Part shown: piece after piece, positions 11,691 to 26,400 of the stretch
How positions within the stretch are numbered: position 1 is the stretch's first letter
Layout: every line of letters begins with the position of its first letter
Origin: Glandiceps talaboti
Taxonomy: Eukaryota > Hemichordata > Enteropneusta > Spengelidae
Length of the DNA stretch: 64,000 nucleotides
Direction: 5' to 3'
NCBI RefSeq assembly: GCF_964340395.1
Contig: NC_135569.1
Location: 4,018,540-4,082,539 of the forward strand
Program-made: the position numbers and the translations under genes
Notes under the pieces: generated by a model
Databases searched by the model: none
Seen by the model: the letters and a program-made list of their open reading frames with translations, nothing else
Told to the model about the DNA's origin: nothing

Positions 11691-13028
11691 AACAAACTTA
11701 TCAATTAATTAATTAATCAATAATTAGATTAATTAGATTAATAATTAATTAGAATATTCTATCTTATGTTATATATGTTGTAGTCGACTTCATTAATGTA
11801 ATCACCAACTTCATCCCTAATACGATTAAAACCTGATGACGTAGAAGATTTCACCCTCTACGTTGTATTGTAACATCTAGCCCTGCATTGTATATAATCA
11901 CGATTGTCGTTAGCTTTAAAACCTTAACTTGATTGACCTTCGTTTTGACCTCTGAACATATAGTCAAGGTCAACCCAGCCAAGGTTCTCAGCTGAAAACT
12001 AGTAGACCGTATTGATCTAATAAATAGCCTGAATGTCAGGATTATATATATACCTGAAGTGGACTTTTCCAATAGTTTATATAATGTCATTATATGCCGT
12101 TTATTGGTGAATGACATGTATTATAAGAAGAACGCTCTAGACCCCCACCCCTCCATCCCCACCTACGCCTCCATCCCCATCCATACCACCCCATTACTCG
12201 TGCTTGAGTAGCCAACTACATTTAATATGGTCTACCACAGACTTACTTGTATGTGGGTCTACTGTCTTCTTTAATACCAACCTTCAAATGTCTCAGTAGC
12301 AGAGACCGAAGCACCTACCATCGAGACGTGCTTATAGAGATCAGCTTTGACAGCTTGTACATATTTTCATCTGTTAAGCACATGTTGAGACATTTCCAAC
12401 CGGTCTACCACTGTGCTAAAATGTTATCTCCACAGCCTCATATTAATGTCTTGTTATGTACGAAGGCCACCTCTTGGGCACGTCATTAAGCCGCGTCTTA
12501 ATGGTTTGCATCACACACCAATAGTCGCCAATTAGCGTCGAGCCTTCACGCCAATTTTATTTTCTTATTTTATTTTTTTTTCCGTTTTTGATTATTTTAT
12601 TTCTGTCATCATAAAACATCATATGTCGTCATGGCAACACCGTTTATAAAAAAGGATGTGTTTAGTATTGTATACAGATGTTGTCTGCAAGATTGTTTTG
12701 AGTAGCAAGGAATTCAACATGACGTGTTACAATTGATACTTTCTTCCGCTACCATTTATCACATCAACATACCGAATAATTACCACATAATTACAATCAG
12801 ATCCCGGTAACCATGACAACTAGTTAAAGCTATTATCGAGCAAGGAAACCAGTTCGACCTCCCTCTGTTTTTTTGGGATGTACAGTACATAGTTCATTGG
12901 TTGTGGTCTAGAATAAATTTACTATGTTATTTCCATTATATAGTAACCGCCCATCTCATTAAGGCTTAAATGAAGACGTTAATCGACCGGGCACCACTTG
13001 TTTTCAAAATTGCTTGTGGTCAGTTCGG

Positions 13029-13029
13029 C

Positions 13030-13083
<54 letters not shown>
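13029..13083. repeat. (CT)n microsatellite
   Basis: An uninterrupted CT dinucleotide run in the intergenic region. Confidence 0.95.
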
Positions 13084-13086
<3 letters not shown>

Positions 13087-13367
13087 TCTCTGTTCTGTCA
13101 AGCTGGTCGTAATACACCCAACACGTTCGGATTTGTGACACTGTGCAATTTCTTTGATATCAATACATTAAACATATCAAGTGAGTTGACGTACTAAATA
13201 GAAATCATAGCCGACCAGGACGAGTTTCATTTTCATTAAATTTGACATATAATGAAAATAAAATAGCAGTACTCATCAATGCACTATGTGTAATGAGCAG
13301 TGATCTATACCGGTTGTGACGGGTATTGTTTTCAACTACATAAGAATATGAATGAAGCAAATTTCTA

Positions 13368-13605
13368 CTCACATACATACATACATACATACATACATAC
13401 ATACATACATACATACATACATACATACATACATACATACATACATACATACATACGTACGTACGTACGTACGTACGTACGTACGTACATACATACGTAC
13501 ATACATACATACGTACATACATACATACATACATACATACATACATACATACATACATACATACATACATACATACATACATACATACATACATACATAC
13601 ATACA

Positions 13606-13634
<29 letters not shown>
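13368..13634. repeat. (ACAT)n array with an internal ACGT block
   Basis: About 265 bp of the ACAT tetranucleotide with a block of ACGT near 13457-13500. The open frames it creates on both strands are artefacts. Confidence 0.97.
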
Positions 13635-13641
<7 letters not shown>

Positions 13642-13743
13642 TACACAAACATATGCATATGTAGTATTAAAAAGAACTTTTTATACACATCAGTATTGTC
13701 TGATTATTAACAGAATAAAAAGGATGTGTAGAAACTGCAAGGA

Positions 13744-14058
13744 GAATGCCACTCCAGGAAATAAATGGATTTTCAGTAAATTTGGGTTCTGCAGAGTCAT
13801 CTCATTAACATCACATAAATGCTGTTATCTCCATATACCCAAATTAATGTCTTGTAATGAATTGCCAAAGAAACGTTTAACATCAAAGTCAAACTCTTTA
13901 TGTATTTACCTAAAGGTGATAAGCACTTAGGATTCATGAATATTCAGCATGTATCTAATACATATGGCGGCCAATCGATATGATGTAAAATTATGAAACT
14001 CCAAACCCCACAGTCTATGAAAATATCTTTTTATCTCCTGGAGTGTTCTCCTTTAGAA
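13744..14058. mobile_element. MITE family A, diverged copy
   Basis: The left end AATGCCACTCCAGGAAATAAA and the right end TATCTCCTGGAGTGTTCTCC are inverted versions of each other and match 1788-2095. Internal motifs gggttctgcagagtcat and gaatattcagcat are shared with the other copies. Confidence 0.7.
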
Positions 14059-14389
14059 CACTTTATCTTCGGCTAGTAAATACATACTAGTATAAACGTT
14101 AGCCAGCTAAGTTATAGTATCGCATCGATTTGTAGTTTTTGTGTTTTGAAAGGAGTGTAAAATCTACATACTAGTATATCGTTGTAGGTTTGTGTACGTG
14201 CATTTTCACTACGGTTGTGATGTCAGCAACAATATTTTAAGTGTACCAAACATTACGTCATCGGATATCCAGGTTGCCTAAATGCGATACAGCAGATCTT
14301 ATATTAGTGAGGGTGAGTTGTGTTTCAGCAACACTGCGCCAATTCAACAAATGAAACAACAAACAATCAAACAAACATTCTTTCCTAGG

Positions 14390-14860
14390 TTCTCTCATTA
14401 GTGTTATCCTATCAGTGGAACCGTTAGTATTGCATAAGGTTATTAATTTATTCTAGACAAATTCTTTTGATTCTATAAATCTACCAGACAACTGTTTTCC
14501 AAAACTGAATTTGAATCCTCATCCGAAGAGGTCCTTTAAAGGCCAAGGTCTCAATCCCAAGTTCTCGCATTAAAATTATCTTATCAGTTGAGCAACAAGA
14601 ATAACACAGGATCATTAATTTCCTCTGGGCCAGAATTTTCTAGAACTCTGCCAAAAAATGTTCTGTTAATCCTTATCTGAACTCGGCTTTTAAAGGCCAA
14701 TGTTTCGATCCCAGATTCTCACATAAGTGTTTATTTTATCAGTGAAGCCATAATGATTATTAATTTGTTTTGGATCACTGTTTTTCTATAACTCTGCCAG
14801 ACAACCGGTTTTCAAACCTGGATTTTATTAATCCTAATCAGAAGTGGACTGAGACCTTTA
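14390..14860. repeat. Degenerate tandem repeat, about 160 bp, roughly 3 copies
   Basis: The motifs tttaaaggccaa, a gttctc(g)cat-like block, ttatcagtg and ctctgccagacaac recur in order about every 160 bp. Similar blocks lie at 5660-5780 and 43320-43520, so this is a dispersed family with one small local array. Confidence 0.6.
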
Positions 14861-17033
14861 AGCTTTCAAATTGAAGCACAGCACTGTGATCGACCGACGA
14901 TGGTTCGTGTCACTCGTTCTACAAGTTATAACTAGGAACCGGTTCATCATAGTTCAAGCAATCCAATTCTCCTAGGTATAACAGTATAGCTTTGGATAAA
15001 CTAAGAACTACACATTTATCAACTTGGATGGTTCACTTCGTTAACTCGAAATAAGATTTTCTAAACACTCGTAAATTTAACTAGAGTTAAGTAAAGTGTT
15101 TTAATTGGTGATAAAACTTCACAGTTAATAATGCAATTAAATTGCTTGATGGACCTATTATGTGAAACTGTCCGGAAGGCAGTTGCACCCATAACAAAGT
15201 ATGTAGGTAACCACTGGAGGTAAATTGTTTACACGAGCTTGTATAATTCCATCGCACACTACATCAATAAACTTAGAGGCGCGACTGCATAGCTCTGTCG
15301 TTTACGGAACACGAAAATGCTTTTTATCTCAAGTACTAGTGAAAATTGTATACAGAAAGTAAGCTTATGGTGGTGTCATTTTGTGATGAGGTATTTTGAT
15401 CATGTATTGAAGAATTTTAACTCTTTCTTCCCAAGCAGGAAATTGTTGTCACCTGCAGCTGTTATTTCTGTCCTCTCTGGAGTGCATACACAAAGCAGCA
15501 AATTTTCAAATAGGAACTTTGGCTTTGTAGATTTTGTCTAGGTCCATGTGTTAAGAGAACTTGGACGAGATAAGCACAGTTTAAGTTCTTAGCATTTCGG
15601 GTTACACCTTAGCAATATTTGGAAGGCCGGGGTATTTTTTCGTCTCCGAGGCTCACAAAAAGGGGAGATACGTGTAACTATCGATAAGATATTTACAAAG
15701 GGACGAAGTTGCTCATGTAAAGAAAATTCTCTAATATCTCGACTTACACCATTTGTGTATGCCAGGGTATTTCTTCATCTCTCCCAAACTGTTAACTTGC
15801 TATGTGGTTTACGAAAGAACGATGGCGTTCCACGTGACGTGTACAAGAGTGCAGATTCTCTTACATCTCGACTTACACCATTTATTTGTATGGCAGGGCA
15901 TTTTTTTCCCATCTCTCGCATTGAAAATAAAAGGTACCATAGTCGTTAGCTTGTCACATATACATCGTTTACTGGTAATTTTATAGAGTTCCACGTGTAA
16001 AAAATACTCACTTCCGTAAAGACAGTGCCACATCACTCGTATCACGTTCTCCTACACTTTGCTGTACACCAGGACATACATATTTGAAGTCCAACCGCAA
16101 CAAAACAAAAAATTTAACACGTCAAATTACTGGTATAAGAAGACGGGTCATTTAAGTAAGCCTGGGTCACAAGGGTATGGTTTTATGAAGAAGGTAAGAA
16201 CTTGGCACATTTAAAAACAAGTACCAGATAAATGTAAGAATATTAAAGCAAATTAAAAACTCTAAGTGTTGTGATAAGACCAGTTAGGCAAGTACTCTGA
16301 AAATGTCAGCACCACAAAGTTGACTTCTGTGTTGTCGTTAGTTTCACTACCGACTATGTACCAGTGTTGACATGAACTGACACGTCATAGGCGTAAGAGA
16401 CTACAGCCAGTGTGGCTCAGTCCAAATTACACAGACGCTTACCATTCTTACAACAAGCTAGTCTGCAGTATTTCACGGATTATCAATATCGAATATTTTG
16501 AAAATGTGATCACCACAAAGCTGACTTCTGTATTTTCGTTAGTTTCACAACCGCGCGATCAGTGCTAAACATGAACGGAGTCACATCAGCAGACTACACC
16601 ATGTGGTTCGGAGTGTGAAAATTACAGATGCGTACAGTGAGTCTACAGTATTTCATGCTTCGTGCCGCTAGACTTCAGTCTCGGTAACCTTTTTAAAGCA
16701 CCATAAATCAAAATTCGTAAAGTTTGGCAACTATTACTTGCATCTGAAAAGGCTAGCATCAATGCATAATAAAGACCATGAATTTACTTCTGTACTTGTA
16801 TTGTCGTTATACCTCCACTTACCATTGCTAGTGGGTGTACGTGTACGGACTCGTTCATAACACTTCGCCCGATATGACCATTGCAATGAAAGGTGTTTGC
16901 TGCGAATTACTAAAAAGATAAAAGACGGGTAACTTGAAGGTGAGATTCGTGAGCCTTTCGTGTGTTCATTTACTGCTGATATACGACTAAAGATCACGAA
17001 TGATAGTTAGACGGCCAGTGTTCTATACTAAGT

Positions 17034-17156
<123 letters not shown>

Positions 17157-20100
17157 CTCGATGAGTATCAATCTGCTAAGACAGTGCTCTATACTGCAGT
17201 GGCAGAGCACAATATATATATACACATATACTCATTTGTATTGTAATAGTTATCTCAGACCGTTCTATAGTGACTGGAATGTTATCCAATACTTCGATGA
17301 GGATTGAGGGACCGTACATATTGATTGGAGCTATCTGCAATCTGTGATCGAACTGACTGTAAATCGCCAATAAAAGCATTTAGCAAAGTTTCAAACAAAA
17401 GTATGATGTATATTACAGTTCCTAGCATAACTGTTCGAAGTTGAAAACACTGTTACCATGGCAGTGGGTTCGACATTTTTTTTTCTAAAAGTTATAGAGC
17501 GATTTTTAGGTATGTGGATCAGAACTGACACGTTAGTAGAGTGCTGAAATAACTCGATTCTACTCCAGTCCTAGAGGGAGAGACAAAGATCACGTGACAC
17601 GGGATAGAAGTGACTGCCCAGCGAGATTTAGTAGTGTTAATAACGTAATTGATATGCTGAGCAGTTAACATAACAAACAATTAGGGGACGGGTGAAAAAC
17701 CACTCAATGACAAACAAATGTCAAAGTGAATATCTCATTAAAGGCAGTACAGAGTATAGCGAGACGTTCCGGTCCACCTATAATTGTATACAGCATGGTT
17801 AAACAATCCTAGCAAACCCCTTTCGCGTTATTTATAATAGAATATTTCAGACCCACGTTGATTACTAGACAACTTTACGGCACCAAATACCACACGGGAG
17901 AAAATTTGAGTTCGGAACGTCCCCAGCCACCATGATCAAAAGTTTTTTAAAAAGAAAATACAATTGCAATTGTAAATTCGGATTTGTCATTGTGCTGTGT
18001 TACACAGAATCAAATGAAAAAGTTCGTTGTCGAAAATCAAACGAAAAAGTTCGATGTCGAAAAAATTATATCGAGACCTCGATTGGAATGGAGAGACTGG
18101 AGTCACTGGACATACTGACGGGATTAAAATCTGTGGTTACCGAACTTCCTGTACATTGCTCTAAGCGGTATCTAGAATCATATAGATGCGATGTTTCGAA
18201 CAAACTGCGGTGTCTATCACAACTAGTAAAAGTGGTCGAAATTGAAAACACGGTCACCATCGCAACAAAGTCAGAGTTGCAGACGGGTATTCAACAACGC
18301 ATTACCATGATTACTGGAGTTTGAAGATAGGGTATGCGGTGTGATAAAGAAATGTGACCAGTGATCGAAAACATACAGCCAACGTGTAAGCTTTAACTTG
18401 GCGATCACCGTTTACAGACAAACTAAACATTGTTTTTTCTTGAAGAAAAAAGACTTACCAACTCGATCGTGGACATACATATTTACTATACTTTCGATCA
18501 GTTTGGAAATATATCATATTCAAATTTAAAATTTAACAAAGGGTTCGTCAGAACAAAAAACGGGCAAAGTTTAATAAAGGCACATAACCTCTGTTGTATA
18601 CGTCACCAGAGTATAAATATGTATGCTTCAGCTCTACAATTTGTGCCTCTTTTTAGTTGTATAGACGTGGTACATTTTTTAAAAAGTTCAAGATTCCGAA
18701 TTTTCATATTACGAAAGGAAACTGTCTTATAAGATTACTCCGTCCTGACAGTCATAAACCCATAGAACACAGAGCTAATCCATAGAGCACACATCTCAAA
18801 TGCAATGAAAACTAAAAGGCACAGCATGGCTATCCCGAGTTGGCTAAACCACGCTTTGTCAGAAACTGTAATAGACCACTAATGAAGTCCATTTCTCTGA
18901 GATTTAATACTTTGCCAAGTATTTGGGACTGCATATACCAGATGTTTAGAAATGTCCTATTATATGCTATAAAATTTCAAACTAAAGTCCGATTTCTCGC
19001 TCTGTGTTTAGATATGAGAGTGCGTACATTTCTATCAACAGAACACGATAGCTAAACTAAACATGGGCCCTGTCTCTCACGGTTGGGAAAGACAGCCATA
19101 CTCAGATTCCCACATTCAGACAGTTCCAGTTCATAGATTTGATGATTTGAACGCAGCACAAATCAAACTTGTTCACGGGACAGTGTAAAACATGGAGACT
19201 GTATTCGTAGTCGAGTTGCTCATAATAACGCTATCACTGACTCTTATTGACATATTTATAAAAATATCCTCTAGTGTTTATTTGTCAAAATATGTAATCA
19301 AACAAACATGGACGGAGCTAGTTAAGATAACGTACAGTCCACCAGTCCTTGCCTAGTCAATTGTCTTGCAATGGTTTTCGCTAGGGACGTGAAGTAATTC
19401 CATTGGTATTTTGTGTTCAACTAGAGAATGGTTCAAGAGTTAGTTGGTTTATTTGTATTACGGGCTTAGCTTATATATTTTAGATACTGTAACAAATGTA
19501 AAGCACCGTGAAGTCCGTCCACGTTGTTACAACCAACAGCAACAATGGCAATACTTAACTCATTCATAATTCCATACTCTTATTATGTGTACATTCATTT
19601 TCGCGAGAGCATCACCAAGTACTTTAAACTGTGGGTTCGTTTAGTTTAATCTAATACCAATCCATTCCGACAATAGTCTGATATATGCTGTTTTCTGTCA
19701 ATTTAAAATTTCTCTTTTGTTTAGTCTTGTTTGCAGCTGGAGTAATTTTGGACTAGAGTTCCATTGACATTGTCCAAGCGAAGGGAAGGGAAGGGAAGAG
19801 AAGGGAAGGGAAGAGAAGGGACAATGTCAGAATCGAGTCCGGAGTTACTCCATCTACAAGCACAACTAGAGTGGCGTCTCCAGGCCAAGAATACATCAAA
19901 TTATGAAATCCGGTTATTCTTTGTACCAAATCTGACAAGATGACAAAAATGGACACGATCGAAAAAACGATTATCATAAACTATGTCAATTTATCTGGGG
20001 TTTTTTGAAGACCTTACATGCAGTCAGTTTTGTGTTTTGAAATCAAATGTATGATTTCATTTTGAGGCAAGCTTGGAATCTTGGCTAGGTTGATCTTGAC

Positions 20101-20607
20101 TATGTTTTCTGAATCTAGTGAAGGTTATACGCAGTGGTGATGCTTACAGCAGGACTGGAACTTCCATTTTGCTAACCCATGAAATGATCTTCGTTGGGCC
20201 ACCAGACCTCATGCAAGTCTCTGTGTATGCACTGTACAAGTCAACAAACATACCAGAGACCAGTTCTGACGTGGAAAATCGTTTTGAAATAAACATCAAT
20301 GTTAGTAGTATTATGTTTTACATTTCGTACGAACGGAAATGATCAATTTTGGCAGTAGGAAATACATAACTTTGATATTTTTTCTGGAAATTCAACATTA
20401 CATGTGGAGAAAACTTCAAACTTACGTTCAAAGATACAGCAATGAAAAAATGTACTTATTGATACAGATGACTAGAAAAAAAAACACACTGTTCCACATC
20501 TCCAGTATTCGGACTTATAGTAGAGAAGATTGTGGTAAGATTACCTAAACATTCTTAGGAAACAACAGAATAACAAAACCAGTCACTGCTAATGAAAATT
20601 GATAACT

Positions 20608-20613
20608 TTTATT
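20608..20613 (-). terminator. Possible FOXL2 polyadenylation signal
   Basis: The reverse complement gives AATAAA, about 1.27 kb past the FOXL2 stop codon. I found no nearer canonical hexamer. It is placed by motif only. Confidence 0.25.
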
Positions 20614-21877
20614 TGCCTCAGAACATGGAACATTAAAACTTGAATAAGAACTAAACTTCAAACAATATGAATGAACTAAATACTATAACAGCTGATTCAA
20701 CTTCATTTTCTGGTCGCTATCTGTTTAATACGTAGTGATACTAATTTTAGTCTTTTTTCATGGTGATTATTTTTTATAATGTGTAACAGAACTAAGTTGC
20801 ACTTAAAACAGTAAGTAATCTTTGAACATGTGGGAAATTGTAACGAAACTAATAACCACTTCAGTACCCAGTATTTTCCATTTTCCCGCCAAAATATTCT
20901 GACCAAAAATTCTTGTTTGATAACTTTTTGGCCTAAATTTACTTTATTTGAACTGAAATCACACAAATGTTACTAAAATGTGACCTGGTGTCAAAATTGT
21001 GGTTGTAAAATGACCATAATTGAAATAATTTTGATAAAATTGGCCACTCCATTTTATCCAACATCTCTGGTACTGAAGGGGTATAACAATGAACTCTTAC
21101 AACACAGAAACAAAGTTTAACATGTTTGGAAGAGATTTCATGAACTTAATCTCATGTTAGAAAACAAAGTAAATCATCCTCAAAAGCATGGAATGGATGT
21201 GTAGAGTATCAAACCCTTGCTATAGAACGATTCTTTACAATTATTGAATCAAAAATGTTGACAAGTGAAAAGTGTATCCGTAATAGTTGTCCAAAGAACG
21301 CAATAATCAAACTATCTCTTTATGTACCTTGACTGCCATACACAAATGCCTAGGATGTATAGCTACTTATCACTGTACTTTTTCCAAGAAATGGTCACCA
21401 TAGCAACAAAAATAAGACTATTGGTTCAGTTAAATGTTCTAATCAAAACAATGAAACTAAAATCTTAACTCTATCAGCTAATCATAATGTCTTTAAATTG
21501 GTCATCTTTCCTTTATAATATTTGGATCCGATTTGTAAAACAATGAAAATAGAGACAGATTCCTTGATTATAACTTGCGGTTAAATATTTTACCAAAAAA
21601 ACTCAAAATATAAAAAATAATCTGATAATTATGAAATAGTGACAACAGAGTACACAGTTACTTGGCGATTACCAGTGTTCAATGTGAATGTGGAATTGCT
21701 GCCAGTTCACCGTCAACGTTTTCAAAATAATTATGGCTCGTCGTTTGTAGACCGTGACGGTTAAACGAGTCGGAAGATATTTCTCAAGTCACACAGTAAA
21801 CGATCAACGTAGTCTGCGGTCATGTCCATGCAATCTGTACAGCATGTTACTTGTAGTGGTTTTTACATCACTCGAGT

Positions 21878-22807
21878 TTACAAATGACTACTTACATGTT
21901 GTTTGTGATCAGCAGCCCAGTAGGTGTACGGCATAGACGATTCCGCGTTGCGGTGACAAGGGAAACCCAGTCCGCTGTATGTAACATTGCCTGCCGTTGA
22001 GGCACTAGCCGTTGACATTGGACTAACCTGACTGAGGTCAACTTGACTATATGAATTGACAGGGATTTGTAATGACGGGGTGTTTTGATGAAGTTGTGTC
22101 GGGTAGGCAGTTAGTTCTACTGTCTGTGGTAGACGTGGTGCTGTGGTCGCTTGACAACTGCTATATCCGAGCTGAGCATGTTGGCCATGGTGTACGGATG
22201 ACCAGTTATTGTAGGCACTTGGTAAATACTTGTGTGTGAGTGGATACCCTCCTCCATACGCAGCATCAGCTAGTAATGATTTCTCATACGCTTGGGGTGG
22301 TGCTCGGTACGGTCTTGCTTTCATTCGGCGACGGCGACGATAATTTCCCTTCTCGAACATATCTTCGCAAGCTGGATCGAGTGTCCAGTAGTTCCCCTTT
22401 CTCTCACCACCGCCTTCCCGTGGTATTTTAATGAAACATTCATTCAGGCTCAGATTGTGACGAATGGAGTTTTGCCATCCTTTCTTGTTCTTTTCATAAA
22501 AAGGAAATTTGGTGACAATAAAATCATAAATTTGACTCAGAGTCAGTCTCTTCTCCACACTTTCACGTATTGCCATAGCAATCAGAGCAACGTAAGAATA
22601 TGGTGGTTTTTGGTGAGTGTCCGTTCTCTTGTCATCTTTGGTAATAAAGTCCTCTTTTTCTTCTTTACACGACAATGACTCGTTTTGGTGGACAGGTGAG
22701 CTATTATTATCGGTGATATCGTTGTTGTTCTTGGCGTTGACACCGCTGCAGCTGAAATGATCACCCGGTTCTTGTTTGATGCTCAGTCCGTTCATAACCG
22801 ACTCCAT
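21878..22807 (-). CDS. FOXL2: Forkhead transcription factor FoxL2 (single exon, complete)
   Basis: A DNA-binding forkhead factor; in animals FoxL2 is tied to ovary/gonad identity and some mesodermal or neural tissue. The frame of 309 residues has a short acidic N-terminus with a SUMO-type IKQEPG motif (10-15), the forkhead domain at about 67-160 ([55 protein letters not shown]) and the family-diagnostic RRRRRMK basic tail. The C-terminus ends [16 protein letters not shown], comparable to the SYWDHD...HSRL tail of vertebrate FOXL2, which supports both the stop and the intron-less structure. Vertebrate poly-Ala is absent. It stands alone between two gene-free stretches of about 11 kb. A GTAAGT overlaps the last codons but splicing there would remove the conserved tail. 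Confidence 0.96.
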   Translation of the reverse strand: MESVMNGLSIKQEPGDHFSCSGVNAKNNNDITDNNSSPVHQNESLSCKEEKEDFITKDDKRTDTHQKPPYSYVALIAMAIRESVEKRLTLSQIYDFIVTKFPFYEKNKKGWQNSIRHNLSLNECFIKIPREGGGERKGNYWTLDPACEDMFEKGNYRRRRRMKARPYRAPPQAYEKSLLADAAYGGGYPLTHKYLPSAYNNWSSVHHGQHAQLGYSSCQATTAPRLPQTVELTAYPTQLHQNTPSLQIPVNSYSQVDLSQVSPMSTASASTAGNVTYSGLGFPCHRNAESSMPYTYWAADHKQHVSSHL

Positions 22808-23360
22808 GTCTGGGTTTGTAAACTACACTGGATCAGTGTTCTGGAACGCTGCGTTGATTTGTAAACTTCTCTCGTTAGCTTCAGTACAAGCAGAATGATG
22901 TTTTAGCAACAGTTGATAACTTAGCAACTAGACATTATGGACAGGAATGGACGGACTTGCTAGATAAATTACCAACTCAATTGATACGCAGGAAGCCTTC
23001 TGTCAAAGTTTGGACAGTTTGTATACATGCGCACTGCAAACTTTACAACAAAATAATTCCAATAAGAAATCGTGTTCTCGGCGGGAATGTACTTCTAACT
23101 AACTTTCCCATGGGAGAAGTGACTATGAATTTCTAAACACTGGCAATTTGGCGCCAAAACAGTCAATTTGGAAACAAAAGTCAAAATATGAAAATATCGT
23201 ACCAAAATATTACAAATAGTTCTGGGAGTGAAGTGATACATAAGCAAAACATCACACTAAAGTCATGACATCACCGCTATAAGTCATTCTGTTATGTGAT
23301 TGGTCAGTGGTATAGACACAATTTCGTGATTATTATGATAAGTATGATGATATTTGATTG

Positions 23361-23364
<4 letters not shown>

Positions 23365-23438
<74 letters not shown>
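23365..23438. repeat. (GA)n microsatellite
   Basis: Uninterrupted GA dinucleotides, about 560 bp upstream of the FOXL2 start codon. GA tracts of this kind can bind GAGA-type factors in some animals, but here that is only a possibility. Confidence 0.95.
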
Positions 23439-23440
<2 letters not shown>

Positions 23441-26400
23441 CATAAACTTTCCCCCAAAATCGCATCGTAGTGTTATCCATTATAACACCCTGGCCACTCG
23501 TATCCAATTTCGTATAAAAATAAAATGTCAATGCAATGACAAAATACTATACAGCGTTATTACATTTGACCACTGCTTCAAATTGGAATTGCATCTAAAA
23601 AAAAAATCACCCAGCTTTGTCGAAATTTCAAGACTGCGAAGTCATATATTTTACAAACAATTCTGCAAATACCTAAGCATAAGTGATCCAACTCTTTCTT
23701 CATATTGTGAACCTACTTTGCATTTCGAGTACCAACCCATTTTTTTTCGGATTAAAAAGGCAAAAATATAGATTCGACATCGGAATTGTTGTCATGTTTG
23801 TTTGTTTGTTAACAAGATGAATGCAAAATCGATATAATGCATTTGTTTAATTTCTTCTGAATCAACTTTCCGATGTTTCAGAAGTATCAAGTCACTCGTG
23901 ATTGTTATTTCAAAATCAATCAAAAATAACATTTGGCCGTATGAGTAATTTGTGATGAAAAATGGATATGTACTAAATATTATGTTGAAAGGGAACATCT
24001 TTACACTCATTGTATGAAATATATGTCCTTTACTCGACGATGGTGACGAAATAAATTTGATGTTAGAGTTTTCGACTCGGAAGATTTCCCTTCTTGCCAT
24101 ACCAACAATTAATTCTAAAACAGAAAGAAATGATAATATATTGAAGTGAGACAATTGAAGATATAATGAACACATGTTTTATTAAGTCAAACAAAATGCA
24201 AACGAGAATCACCTTCTCTCCTCCATCAATGCCCCGTCAATCTTCAGAAAACCCACCACATGGAAAGGTTAAAGGTCATGAAGTCAGGCCATTCAGATAA
24301 TTGCCGATACAAGTTAAGATTTGTGGCCAATACAATATTGTTCTGTTATCAAGTGTTTATAATTACAATGTTTTTCTTTATCAATATTGATCTTTCTGTC
24401 AATTTATCATATGACACGTCGACAGTTAGTGCCCCATGGAGAGAGGACCTAGAATTATAAAAGACCGGTACCCAAATTCGAACGTAAATTTAAAAAGTTG
24501 ACGACTTTCAAAATGTTGTACAAATGCCATGTGGGTGAAACCCAAATTTAAAAAAATAAAGTTTAAAAAATCGTCGGTTAACAATAACGCCGAAATTATT
24601 CATAGTGTATCAATTAAAATGACAGACATGTGTTCAATTGTTTCATTATTTGGGGGTCAAAGGTTATTCATGTTTCCGTCTTGTTATCAGAAGCCTTGTA
24701 CAGAGAGAGTGACAAGACCTGTGTAGGCGCCCAAAAATTGTCAACATGTCGTCAAAATAATCAAAACACCGAAAAAAAAAATTATCGAAGTTTGAACTCG
24801 CATCAGAAATCTTATCATATTTCGTGGTTTTAAAGTGAAACACTTCCTTTATAGTAAGTGTACTTATCATGTTCGTTTCCTTTGCACCTGTCTTTCACGA
24901 TGTCTCTGAGCACTCCAAATTTCGGTAGGGTACTTAACTGTTTGTATATGTGAGATAAACTTGCACTAAATTCAAAATATTGTAAAGTTTGGAAGAAAAC
25001 AAAGAAAACCCTGTCAAGAACAGAACATTCCAAACTGTCACGAATACAAAATAATGTACGCGCTTCTTTCGTGTGCGAATTCTGCCATAGTTGCCATGGA
25101 GACTAGTCGTTGGCGTTCAAGTCTGGATTTGATAGCCAACAAACACACTCTGGGCTAAATTTCAAACTTAAATCTCAAGCAACAAAAAGCTAATGAATAT
25201 ACAATTTCATTTGACAATTAAAACGATCGATAAATAACTTGAAATGTTTGGATGATATTAAACACTGGAGTAGGTATAAAACAAATTTTCGTTGAATTTG
25301 TTCCGTGAAATTCATGATAACGTACAGAAAACACTGTCAATCTGTTTAACACTAAAGTTCTCAATTCGAATCAACAAGTGGAACGAGCCGATATCATCGA
25401 TATGTGTCCGGTCTCTAGTAAAGATAGAGGCCGGAACAACAAGAACTACGGTATACAGTATTACATACGGAACCCCCCAATGTACCATTCAAGCGTGGCA
25501 CATCCTGACGCGTCAACCCAATTTTTATACCTTGTTGCTACGACAACCACCGGGGAGCTTGATTTCGAAATTGTAAATTAGTTATCATTTAGCTCTAATT
25601 CACAAACTATCTCGTAGCTGGTAGAAATTGATATTTATTTCATGGGTTATGTTTCTCATCGCGTTCTGAATCACACCATTCACCTCGGTGACTGGAATGC
25701 ACAGTTGCGTGCCAGATATGTTTGTTTTACTTTACCCTCGCCTCGCCTCCAACCACCCATATGGTGACAATGACATGTATCTCTCCATGTACATGATGTA
25801 TGTCAAGTTCAAATGTTCATAGCTCAAAATTAATATAAATCAGTACATAACTGATTGCTCAGTAAATATATGTTTACTGGCTTCAAGTTCAAATTTTGTC
25901 AGACGCAAAGTATCAAAATGTTACAGATTCTACATCCGCACCGGTGGATGGAGACAGGGGTTACAAATTATTCCTATCACAGATTGCAACGATTGACTTT
26001 ACATGTATCAAAACATCATGTATGGGCTCTGTTAGTGTTCTCTTATCAAGCAGATGTTGAAAATGTCTACAATATTAATGAAAGTATCCAATTTTGTGAT
26101 GACGGCAAATGGCACCGACGTTGGATAGATTTGGGTACACAAATGGGTGACCATGGGTTGAGTATTTGTATGGAGTATTGACTTCGACACATACATACTT
26201 TTAAAATGAAAAACACAGCAACTTACAACATATAGTATTACGACGGGGTGGGGTGGGTTGTCACAAAAGGGACTCCTTAATAGCCAACGAGTTTAAGACA
26301 GTGTAAGAGTCTAGTCTTCATCTGAGTGAGTTTCCCTACACGATTATGTTAAGTAATTGTAACTACGTTTGCCTTTCATGTTCGGTAGGATTCCAATACC

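Noticed and set aside
17932-18324. 130-residue open frame as a possible gene
   Set aside because: No family match, no flanking exon signals and an internal direct duplication; the length is not remarkable for AT-rich sequence.
25855-26181. 108-residue open frame on the plus strand
   Set aside because: No recognisable domain and no supporting splice or promoter signals.
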